Shown: positions 1-9,632 of the stretch, one piece after another
Position numbering within the stretch: the stretch's first letter is position 1
How the letters are laid out: each line of letters starts with the position of its first letter
Notes under the pieces: model-generated
Database searches by the model: none
Seen by the model: only the letters and a program-made list of their open reading frames with translations
What the model was told of the DNA's origin: nothing
Program-made: the position numbers and the translations under genes
Source: Massariosphaeria phaeospora
Lineage: Eukaryota > Ascomycota > Dothideomycetes > Pleosporales
DNA: 64,000 nt
Reading direction: 5' to 3'
NCBI GenBank assembly: GCA_011032825.1
Contig: JAADJZ010000011.1
Span: 310,001-374,000, forward strand

Positions 1-83
1 TTGCTAAAACAAAAGAAATTATCGACACTGCGATACTTAAGGTTAACTAAAACAAATTACTAAAACTAGCTAGAACGCTAAAT

Positions 84-1400
84 GTGCTTTTAAAAATCGC
101 AATTATAGTTTTAAAAGAATTGCAAAAAGCAATTATACAACAACATTACAATAACCTAGTTTACAGTTACTTTAAAATAACACAAACAATAAAACTTATT
201 AAGCGAAACTACAAGTTTAGCAGAATAAAAAACAAAGTTACTGCAATTGTCAAGAAATGTGCAAACTATTAAAAGAACAAACATAGTACCTACGCACAAT
301 ACGAAGAAATACAAGCCTTAAAGCTACTAAATAAGCTTTAGACTAATATCTCTATAGATTTCGTAACAAAATTGCTTTTGTTAAAGAACTTTGCTATAAA
401 AATAGCCTACAACGCTATTATAGTTATAGTCAACTAATTTACTAAGTACGTAGAAATAGTACTCTTCAAGAACACGTACACTGCGCAACAACTAGAATTT
501 ATCTTTCTAAATCAACTTATTTAATACTATAAAATACTTAAATTGATTATTAGTAACAAAGACAAGCTTTTTACATTAAACTATTAAACAACTTTGTTAG
601 CCGCAATTAAAACAAAACGCAAGCTATTAACAGCGTATTATCTACAAACAGATAGATAAATAGAAAAAACAAATTCAACTATAAAAACATATCTAAGGAT
701 ATACAGCAATAAACGACAAACTAATTAAGTAAAACTTTTACCAATAGCATAGTTAGCGTATAACAACAAGTTGTTTAAATCTACAAGATAAACACTTTAC
801 TACGCGAATTACCAAAAACACTTATATTTCTTTAAAAAAACGTTTTTTAGCGCGAAAGCTAAAACTGCTACAAGAATAGTAGAGGAACTCAAAAAAACAC
901 ATAAGTTACTACAAAGTAAACTTAAAACAGCGCAACGCTAAAGCATTTTATATGTTAACTAAAAACAAAAAATAGCACTTTAGCTAAAGAGAGAGAATAG
1001 AGTTTATCTCTTTACAAAGAATTTGCGCACTAAACGACTAAGCAGAAGTCTAGACAACGTTAAAGTTAAACTATTTTTGATATTAAAGCAACGAGGCCTA
1101 GTTAATTACAAGCTAGACTTGCTTAAAGACGCAAAGATCTACCTAGTATTCTACATAGCCTTGTTGAAACTAGCTAACCTACAAACGCTACTCTAGCGAA
1201 CCTTTCGCTATAAAACTAAAAAGAAAAACGAATTTAAAGTTAAGAAGATTATTACACACCAAGTTGTAGATAACTAGAAAAAGTACCTAGTTAAATAGTT
1301 AAGCTACCTAGATAGCAAGAATACATAGAAACTAGGCACAAACTTTACAAACTACTACTAACTCCTAGCATAGTATTTCTAGCAAGATTACTAACATTCT
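84..1400 (+). pseudogene. Integrase plus chromodomain of gypsy pol (broken)
   Basis: This broken coding stretch would have encoded the C-terminal part of gypsy pol: an HHCC-type zinc-binding domain, the DDE integrase core and a chromodomain that guides insertion to marked chromatin. The frame is followed mainly by family similarity, such as the SIDFVTKLPLL segment near 345 and the AYYLQTDR segment near 635, because many in-frame stops interrupt it. The only uninterrupted piece is 62 codons (84-272). Trp positions read as TAG (for example N*FTKYVEI near 435), which is the expected product of RIP. It is a pseudogene. Confidence 0.8.
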
Positions 1401-1689
1401 AGAATAGCAACCAATCTACAGTAGCTGCTCTAAAAGGAACCTTTGGATTTACCAACGCAATGTTCTGCGCCAACGCTTTCTAAGCTTCAAAAAGCTCTAA
1501 CTCTTCAACCAACAACATTTTCTTATCAAATAAATCTTGCTCTCGACGACGCAGCAGTTTTTTTTGTTTTTAAAGCTTTAAAAGCTTCTTACGCGCTTGC
1601 TGCGCACGCAACAATGCCGCTTTAGCAACATTTTCTTCAACCTTAAGACGAGCTTTTTCCTCGTCCTTAAGCTTCTTCAGACAAGACAT
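1399..1689 (-). pseudogene. Antisense coiled-coil ORF inside the gypsy element (broken)
   Basis: On the minus strand an ATG at 1689 opens a frame of about 96 codons, ending at a TAG at 1399-1401, with two internal stops (TAA and TAG) at positions where Gln or Trp would fit. The deduced peptide is highly charged and Leu-rich (starting MSCLKKLKDEEKARL, later KQKKLLRRREQDL), which predicts a coiled coil. It lies between the chromodomain and the right LTR, in the opposite direction to pol. From memory, short coiled-coil proteins of this style are common as repeat-encoded hypothetical proteins in dothideomycetes. No function is known to me. Confidence 0.45.
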
Positions 1690-1932
1690 TTTTTTATTAA
1701 TTTTTAAAAAATCTAGCAAAGGAACATTCTTTGGCTTATAAAATAACACTCTAAACTAAACATAGTTTCTACATTTTCAATGCAGCGACAATAGCTTGCA
1801 TAGCAACTAACGCTTTGCGCAGTACGAACAAAACACTATCGCAAGAATACTAGCGTTATCAATACAATCGGCAAAGAGGCGACAGTATTTAATAGAACAA
1901 AAGAAAGCAGTTGAACTTATAAAAACATAAGT

Positions 1933-1948
1933 AGAAAGAAAAGAAATA
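1933..1948 (+). other. Polypurine tract of the gypsy element
   Basis: A purine run interrupted by few pyrimidines lies immediately before the TGTTACA that starts the right LTR. In LTR retrotransposons this tract primes plus-strand DNA synthesis. Its position is the main evidence. Confidence 0.6.
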
Positions 1949-1949
1949 G

Positions 1950-2348
1950 TGTTACAATCTAGGTTCTACCAAGCGAAGCTACGCTAGGTTATTAGAGAAT
2001 ACTAATTTTACTAAGCATCTAAGACCTAAAGACTATGTATTAGCAGATTACGTAATAGTCTACGAGTTCTAAAGAGTTTTAAGCAACTCTAGAACTTTAG
2101 AACGTCTAAAACTTCTAAGATCTCTAGAACGAGCTTAGTATATAGTTAAAACAATAAACTTTTATAGCTTATTGTTTTCAATCTAAATCTTATTAGCTTA
2201 ATTAGATCTCGATCTACTAGTTGAATTTTTACTCTAACTTTGATACTCTTTGCAGAACGAAACTCGCTACTGCCTTAGTGTCGAACGCCTACAACTCTCT
2301 TTAGTTATTCGAACTTACTTATCCTCGAGAACCAACGAAGCTCTAATA
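1950..2348 (+). repeat. Right LTR of the gypsy element
   Basis: The repeat starts with TGTTACA directly after the polypurine tract and probably ends at CTCTAATA, a RIP-altered form of a CTCTAACA end that mirrors the TGTTA start. The inner end is supported independently: immediately to the right, minus-strand coding sequence of a pogo transposase begins mid-protein, as expected if the retrotransposon had inserted there. The left LTR is not in the window, so the length of about 399 bases is an inference. Confidence 0.6.
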
Positions 2349-2913
2349 AACGACTTTTTCAAGTTCGCTTAGCTTTTACACTAGGCTAAACTAGCTTTAT
2401 ATAACTTCTAAATCTTTGCAAAGCGCTTTTTTATAATTGTACTTGCGATTAAACTTTATTGTAAACTTAGAGCAGCGCTTAACCTACATACTAGACTAGT
2501 TTAAGCTAACCTAGCCTAGATTGCGCTTTGCGCGCAAGAAATTAGCTATATTAGCTATAGCTGCGAGTCTAAAGAGAAATCTGCGCGTAATAAGCTCAAG
2601 TATATGCTCAACAACTACGCTCTTTTTAGTCTTTGTTAGATTTATTAATTTAGGCTAGCAATTTGCTTGTGAAAGTTGTTTAGCGCGTTGATAGCTTAGT
2701 GTTGTTCAAGCAACATTATAGATAGCTGTAGCGCGTTGCACAGAAAGTATCGCGTTTTGTTTAAAAGCTTAAAGAGTATTTTGTATCTAACGTTTATTAG
2801 AAAGTTCTATCTAGTGTTGTTGTTAAAGCATTGCGTACATAGGTAGAGTTGGTAAAAGCTTAACAAAAGTGTCTCGCTAACTCGTATAGCTCGCTAACTC
2901 GTTAGGTACGTTA
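2349..2913 (-). mobile_element. Pogo-type transposon, N-terminal half, broken by the gypsy insertion
   Basis: The minus strand carries the start of a fungal pogo/Fot1-type transposase: a psq-like and CENP-B-like helix-turn-helix region with RATAIYNVA near 2740, followed by KFNRKYNYKKALCKDL near 2440. The reading stops at about 2349, where the LTR begins. The outer end is a terminal inverted repeat (about 2872-2913) that in reverse complement starts TA-ACGTACC and contains two copies of a CGAGTTAGCGAG-like motif. The C-terminal half should lie on the far side of the gypsy element, outside the window. Stops and lost residues show it is dead. Confidence 0.7.
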
Positions 2914-3430
2914 TCTATACTTCTATTTATACTAATAACTACTAGTTATAATAATAACTTCTAACTAAATTAATACCTTATAGTTATACCTCTATTTAAT
3001 CTAATAATTACTAGCTAAACTAATAACTACTAGCTATACTTCTATTTAAACTAATAACTACTAGCTAAAGTAATAATTATTAGCTATAGTACCAACTACT
3101 AGCTATACTACTATCTACTAGCTATAGTAATAAATATTAATTAAATAATAACTATTAGCTATACTATTATCTATAAGAAAGAAGTAGTAACAAGTAGTTA
3201 CTAAGTAGTTATATAAAATATAACTAAGTAGTAGAAAGAAAGTAGTAGCAAAATAAAGAACAAAGTTATGTAATTATAGGACTAACAAAGAATTTTATAA
3301 GAAAATACTAAAGTAGTATTTATCTAGAATTTATCTATACCAAAGCGTTACTTTGTATTATCTACTATAATACGCAATTAAGCAAGTAAATTACAAATCT
3401 GCAGTAACTATAATTATTATATAAAATAAA
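2914..3430. repeat. AT-rich degenerate short-period repeat
   Basis: This stretch between two pogo elements is dominated by imperfect repeats of an ACTAATAACTACTAGCTA-like unit from about 2925 to 3170, followed by featureless AT-rich sequence. No reading frame of note is present. It may be the eroded host sequence into which the elements inserted. Confidence 0.5.
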
Positions 3431-5280
3431 TAACGTTATTTGCTACCGAGCAGCGCACTCTACTAAGCAGCGCACTTTACTAAAATCGTACGAAAAAACA
3501 TAGTATACATTACAATTATACTGTATCATGCAGAATTATACTAAATTAACTAGTATTATTTAGTATTAGAATTACTAAAAGCAACTACTTTATAGGTTTG
3601 CGCATTATGCCTTGTCTTATCGCAGCGTCTACAGCGTCGTTGTCGTAGTACTGCACCTACTACACTATTACTACTTAACTTTTTCGCAACTATTTCTTGC
3701 TTACTACTACTTTTTTTAATAGCTAACTTAGTTCTAGCTTTTATCGTAAGCGTACTTTCTTTTTGAATGTACTTTTGTTTACAACTTTTACGCTTAGTTG
3801 CAGCCTCAATAGTAGTGCAAAGCTAGGCAATTTTATTAACTATTAATGCGTATTTGTAAGCTACTACTAATGCGCTTTTTTTAAGCTTCTGCAGCGATTT
3901 AATAATAGAAGTTAGTAATAAGTTAACGTAGAACCTAACTCTACTGCGAATAAAAGTAAATTGAGCTTCAAACTTGCGCGCGTTACTTAGTGTTTGCGAC
4001 TCTTAAACAGTAGGTTGCTAAAGCAGCTAATTAGGTGTACAAAAACGTACATTAAGCTTTGATATTATAGCATCTAAGTTGTGTAAAACAAGCCTAGCAC
4101 TTTTAAAAGCTTTTTTAATGCTTTTCGCTAGAAACGTTTTAAAATAAGCAGTTTTAAACGCAGTAAAAAAGTCTAGTTTAGCAATGTAAGTAACGAAGCA
4201 ACGCGCTAAAACTATAATTTTAGTACTGTATGCGCGCTTTAACGGCGAAAAGTAGCTAACGTTAAAGAGCTGTAGCAGGTGCAACGAGTGTAGAAACATA
4301 CACAAAGTAATTATCTTATGTTCTATATAGTAATTCTAAAAAGTAAGCAAGTTATAGCTTTCGTAGCTGTTTAAAATTAGTAGCTTACTACTTTTTACAG
4401 TACGCGACACAGTAAACGCGTTAAAGTGCTTTAACTACGCAATTCTAAGCTTATTATTTGTCTAGCTGTTTTTACTAACAGTAAGAACCTAGTTGCGAGG
4501 TATAGAAACATTTTTGTACTACGTAAAAATGTAAACTATGCTAGCGTAGATAATAAAAAGTAAAATTGCTTACTTACTTGCGCAGATGCAACTAATAACA
4601 GTAACCTACTTGCAATTACTTAGCTAAACTATTTTAAGTTTTTTACGTTTTTTTAAAGTTGTAATAACAAGCTAGAAGCTTATAACGCTTATTATAAAGC
4701 TAGATTTGTCGAAGTTGTTAGTGTCTTTATCTAAGATGCTATGCTTCGCTTTTACGTTAGCTACAAGCTTAAACCACGCGTTTATAACTTTAAAAAATTT
4801 TAGTTTTTTTTTTTAATTATTGTAGGATCGAGTCTAACGCGTTCTAAGCTTCTTTTTTCGCTTTATAAACTAGTCTAGCTAGTTGTTGCTAACTAGCTTG
4901 AGTTTTTAGTAAGTGCGTAGGTTGTTGGCTATATCTCGCAGTAAACTCTTTGACAGTAGAAACTCTTTTGAATCTAGGTTAAGTATACGCTCTACTATCG
5001 CGTTCTTTTTAAGCAGCGTAAAATTCTTGCAGTTAAGCTTACAATCGCGTCGTAAGCGTTGTTTGTAGTTTTAATAGTTAAAAGTTTTTTTAGGCACTAG
5101 ATAGGCTCGCGTAGCAGCTCGTTAGAAAAAAAACGCGTTGAATCTCGTAGCTCGAATAGCAATAGTTATTCTAGCTTTATTACTAGTTGATATAGTAGAT
5201 AGTAGTAGTTGCATTGTAACAGTACTAGTGCTTTTAGTACGATTTTAGTAGAGTGCGCTGCTTAGTAGTAGATAACGTTA
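3431..5280 (-). mobile_element. Complete but dead pogo/Fot1-type DNA transposon (copy A)
   Basis: An 1850-base element is bounded by TA target duplications (3431-3432 and 5279-5280) and inverted ends that start ACGTTAT. The left end has two copies of an AGCAGCGCACTCTACTA-like unit, the right end only one. Inside, the minus strand encodes a transposase from about 5214 to 3590. It is recognisable by the N-terminal helix-turn-helix region, the NFDKSSFIIG segment that carries the second catalytic Asp, and a C-terminal zinc knuckle. In the later catalytic segment the Asp of the usual LLQPLDVG motif reads as Asn (LLQLFNVS), and many in-frame stops are present. The element is inactive; the pattern is typical of RIP. 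Confidence 0.85.
3590..5214 (-). pseudogene. Pogo-type transposase (copy A), RIP-inactivated
   Basis: The protein would have been about 540 residues, close to the usual length of fungal pogo transposases. It starts at an ATG at 5214 (MQLLLSTI). The longest uninterrupted part is 92 codons at 4027-4305 and covers the end of the DDE domain (FSPLKRAYSTKI, RLVLHNLDAIISKL). After it come a basic region and a CX2CX4HX4-type zinc knuckle (RCRRCDKTRHNAQT, final Cys replaced by Tyr). This family cuts and pastes DNA at TA sites. Loss of an Asp and many stops make it non-functional. Confidence 0.8.
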
Positions 5281-7487
5281 TTACTAGTAATACAAATATT
5301 AGTTAAGCTAAAAGTAGAAATAAAGAATTGCGTACTTAATAGGCAACAATAGCAGATTTCTACTAATAGATAGTGTTTAATAGTAAGCGTTTATCTTAGT
5401 TGCTAAGTTTATATCTTCTATTTTAAACTTGCTATCTACTTTGCTATTAGTTTTAAAGGAACTATAACATAAAGTATTAGTCTAGTATTAGTTTAACTAG
5501 AGAATATTCTTACTTATAATAGCTGCTCTTTATTTCTATATTAAAATTACTGCGCTAAATACAAGGCAGCAGCGTAGAATATTAGTTATTGTTAGAGCTA
5601 TATTAGAACTCTCTAATATTATAACTAATAAATTAAGAATTAGAATAGAATTAGATATTATCTTGCTTATACTTAAAATATTTCTTATTAGACTTATAAG
5701 TTTAGCTAACTTTAAAAGAGTAAGTTTTCTTAGGCTGTAACTAGTTTATACAATTCTAGCCTCTGCTATACAATTATAATTAAAGAATAACTTACAAAAT
5801 AAACAATAGCGTAAGAAGCTCTAAAGAAGCTATAGGTATGGTAGACAAACTTTAAACTCTAGTTAGGTTTACTCTTGTAGTATAGGTTAGTCTAGCTAAA
5901 GCAATAAGTTAAGTAGCTAATAGCTTTTTATTCTTCTTAGTATAATTTTTTAAACTAGGTTTCTATTGTAACTAAGCAGAAACAGCTACTCTACTAGCAC
6001 TAGCTAAAGAACTAGCTGCACTACTAGCACTAGTACTAGCAGAATCTCTATTATTATTAGTATTAGAACTAAACGCGCTTTCTTTATTAGCAGATATTTC
6101 TTTTCTACTTATTTGCTTGCCTGCGCTTTTGCTCTTAGGTTTACAACTTATTAAATGCGTAGGATTTTAAGCAAACACGTTCTACTACTAATATTTCTTT
6201 GTATAACTACTATACTCTACTAAGACTTTCTTACTATCTATATTAAAATAATTTTTAAATACTTGTTTTAGTAGAATTAGCACAGCAGGGATATAGTTGT
6301 AATCTTAAAGAATATACCTAATATAGAGCTTAACAAAATAGATAGTGTAGAAAAGAAGCTTAAAATTGCGTTTTATAATAATAGATTAGCTATTATATTT
6401 TGCGATGTAACCTACAGCTATATATTATTAAACTAATATTTAACTAATACTTTTATCTATACATACTACGTAGAATCTTTTTAATATAGCTCTTAGTACT
6501 AATCTATAGCGTATTAATAGTACTTTTAACTATACGCTAATCTGCGTTAGATAGATAACTCTGTAAATTTTAATAAATTTTCTTAATAAGCCTAGTAAAG
6601 AGAGCTTTTCTAAATAAATAGCTAGTAGTTTTTTATAATATTGTTTCTTATATTAACTAGTTTTGCTATTAATTTTGTTGCTAGTCTAGCTATTACCTAT
6701 CTAGATATATATTTTATTAGAATATAAATTAAGCTGCAATAATAGAATAGCCTTTACGCGTAAGCAGAATTTAGTAAGCTTTTTATAAAAAGTAGTAGAG
6801 CGCATCTATAAAGTAGAGTTAAGATTAGTGTCTAATTATAGTACTATAAATTATTGGTAAAATAACATAGTAAAAGAGCTTAATTTACTTCTAGACACAG
6901 CAGTTTGCTTTATAGTACTAGTCTACTTTAGACGCGCTATAGTAGAGAATTAGATAAATTATAAAAGTAAAGTAAATATCAAGATAGCAGCAGCAGCAGC
7001 AAAATAGCGAAAGTATTAGGTTAAATAAAAAGAAAGAGAGAGAAAGAAAAAGTTAAAATAAAAAGTAGCGAAATATTAAGCGCAGGTACTAACAAATTAA
7101 TAATAATTTGTAGCTTACTACTTGTATGACGTAACTTCTCTATACTTATCTTTACTTTATTGTTTATTTTGCTACAACAGCTAATTTTTTTTGTAAACAA
7201 CTTCTATCTCTTCTATAATCTTTTCTATATTAATTAAACTAACTTTACTACTTAAACACAACTACAGCGTACGTCTACTCTACTATAATACTAAAAAAGC
7301 GCACGTTTACAAACTATTACGCCTAGAAAAACAACTACCTCTGCAATTAAACTAAAAAAGTAGAAAAAAAGTTAAGTAGCAACGCGTTTAAAGTAAAAAA
7401 AGAAGTTAACGCTAATAATAAAGTAAAGTTTATATTCTAGAATACGTACTATCTACTAGCTGCACAATACTTAGTAGACAAAAAGAA
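5281..7487. repeat. Unclassified RIP-degraded repeat sequence
   Basis: About 2.2 kb of AT-rich sequence shows heavy stop-codon load in all frames and no ORF long enough to list. A minus-strand reading around 6000-6300 is Ser- and Ala-rich (for example SASTSASSAASSLASAS near 6000) and may be a linker of a lost transposon protein. A purine-rich run lies near 7030-7055. I could not recognise a family and found no clear terminal repeats. It is probably one or more older elements disrupted by RIP. Confidence 0.4.
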
Positions 7488-7924
7488 TAACGTACTTCAT
7501 AAGCGAGTTGGTTACACGAGCGAGTTGGTCACTTAATTTTACTAAGAAAAATCAATAATCTAAGAATTAATAACTGTAGATCTACTTAATACAATTTTCT
7601 AAAAATTTAATATGTTATTTAAGTATAGATAAACTTTCTACTTCTAAAATTACTAAGCTCTAAATTGCTTAGTTCTAGAGATATAAAAAATACGCTAAAA
7701 TAATTCTTGTAATCTAGAGTTCTTTTTATTACTCTTTTAATACTAGAGCTAGAGCTTAGTAATTCTACAAATAGAAAGTTTGTTTATACTCAATTAACAT
7801 ATTAAACTTTTAGAAAATTCTATTAAGTAGATCTACAGTTATTAATTCTTAGATTATTAATTCTTCTTAGTAAAATTGAGTAACTAACTCGCTCGTGTAA
7901 CTAACTCGCTTATAAAGTACATTA
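7488..7924. mobile_element. Foldback MITE with about 173-base inverted arms
   Basis: Bases 7488-7660 and 7751-7924 are near-identical inverted repeats around a spacer of about 90 bases, so the whole element can fold into one hairpin. The ends are TA followed by ACGTAC (left) and, in reverse complement, TA followed by ATGTAC (right), differing by one C-to-T change. Each end contains two copies of a GCGAGTTGGT-like motif. This matches the end structure of the pogo elements at 2913 and 13008-15216, so it is most likely a non-autonomous member mobilised by a pogo-type transposase. It has no coding capacity. Confidence 0.8.
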
Positions 7925-9632
7925 TACAAAAAAGTACTTTATATAGTTGTTTACGCTGCTGCTTTATACAATTTACTTGCTGCAGTTACTTAATATTAGC
8001 TATTTCTAGCTACTTAAGTAGTATTATAGTTGCTATTTAAACTAAGCTACGCGTACTAGGTTAAAAAATATAATCAAAGCTAACTTTATAGCAACTCTAG
8101 TAAAGATTTAGCGTTTTACGTTTACTTGTAGTACAATTCTTAGTAGCTAGAAACGTATAAGTTTTGTACTACTTAATCTAGACATTGTACTCGCTTAGCT
8201 TAAGTAGCAAAAGAATTGCAACTTTAGCAACAACAAGCAATTGCTTATACTTTCTCTAGCAACAGACATACGCTTTACAACTTCGATCGTAGTATTCTTG
8301 CTTTTACAGCTTGCTTTATTGCTATTTTAAGCACTTGTCTAACGCTACAACTGCGTTAAAATTAATCTTTAGCAAGCGTAGCTTGTGCGCTACGCGCTAC
8401 TATTAAACGTAATGCTAAAGCTAAAAAACTTAGCACCTAGCAACGCTGCATAGCACACGCTAAAAACAGTACGTTAACTTTAAGCGCAAAAGCTTTTTGT
8501 TTAAGCAATGCTGCGTAAGCATTTTCTGCGCAAAGTTGCAGCTAGCGTTATTAAATACTAGCAAAGTGTTTTTGCGCTTGCTTGTATAGCTAAAAGTTTA
8601 AAGCAAAAGCTTTAATATACAAAAGCAGCAATTACTATTAAAAATAAGCGCTGTTGTTGCAAATAGCAAGCGCTTAACGTTAAAAGCAAACTAATATACT
8701 TTTAAAACGTTCGCAAGATAGTACAATAGTAGCAAGTTAACAACTTTGCTCGCTTTAAAAGTAAACTTGCTACTAAACAACTTTGCAAAGTTACTAAAAT
8801 TGCTAAAAAATACAAGCAATTACTATTTATAATTAAAAACTATAGTAGCAAGTACTGCAAGCGCGTAGCAACTAACGTACTTACTTAGCGTAGCGTAACG
8901 CAATAAGTACACGCGCACAACAACTACAGCTACAATACTAAAACTACAAGCAAACTAAAGTATATACTACGCCTAAGCAGCTTTAAGTATCGCAAAAATA
9001 GTACAACAATAGATTTAACGCTTGCTTGTAAAGTAGCTAGCTAGGCGCGCTGTTTAGTTAATTCGTATACTAAGTTTATTCTTTTAAAATTCCTACAGCG
9101 CACAACACTAGACAATAATATAATAGCTAAAAAAAACGCTTTACTACTTCTTCTGCAACTTAATTTTATAAGCGTTACAATTAAGTTGCAAACGCAGCTT
9201 ACAGCTATAGCAGATAAAATTGCAAATAAAAACTACAGCGACAACAAAAGTAGCTATGCTAGCAATACTTAGCTAAATAACTTGCAAACTAACTAAAGCT
9301 TTTAATAAAATGTATACATTAATTATACTAGCTTAATTGTGTTACAAGAAAGCGTATTTTGCTAACAAATTAAAACTGTAGCTAAACATTTGCATTAGAA
9401 GAATTATTTGCATTAAAAAAATAAGCTCGCGCTACGCGCAGGCAATTTCGCGAGATTTTTCGAAAAAACTTTAGGCGTAAGTAGTAGTTTTATAGTAGAT
9501 TGTATAAGCTATATATAAATCTCTTTACTTAAGAAGTATAGAAATATTAGTAACTTTTTAACTTTTATACTAGCTATAATTTTAGGCTGCACGCTATAAA
9601 ATCTTAATAAAACTTAACAATAGCTTTATAAG
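7925..9632 (+). repeat. Unclassified repeat with a long broken reading frame
   Basis: This AT-rich stretch has no ORF of 60 codons, but one plus-strand frame from about 8175 to at least 9060 reads continuously if stops are ignored. The stops are TAA or TAG, as expected if CAA, CAG or TGG codons had been hit by RIP. The deduced peptide is rich in Ala, Ser, Lys and, after correcting for RIP, Gln, and resembles a coiled-coil region. I could not assign it to a known transposon protein, and I saw no inverted ends. It probably derives from an unidentified mobile element. Confidence 0.4.

Larger units (their letters stand above)
1..2348 (+). mobile_element. RIP-degraded Ty3/gypsy LTR retrotransposon, 3' part
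   Basis: This is the right-hand part of a chromodomain-type Ty3/gypsy retrotransposon; reverse transcriptase and the left LTR lie beyond the window. Reading the plus strand through stops gives, in order, an integrase zinc-binding region (about 84-300), the integrase core (about 345-720, recognisable as SIDFVTKLPLLK and later ISNKDKLFT), the downstream integrase region (about 740-1180) and a chromodomain (about 1225-1350, with KYLVK and NT*K where NTW is usual). A polypurine tract at 1933-1948 is followed by TGTTACA, the start of the right LTR. Most stops are TAG where Trp or Gln is expected, which fits C-to-T RIP change. The element cannot be active. Family assignment rests on motif recognition; the exact clade was not tested. 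Confidence 0.85.

Noticed and set aside
2925..3170. Possible CRISPR-like or satellite array
   Set aside because: The units are imperfect, of varying length and without spacers; it is degenerate AT-rich repeat DNA.
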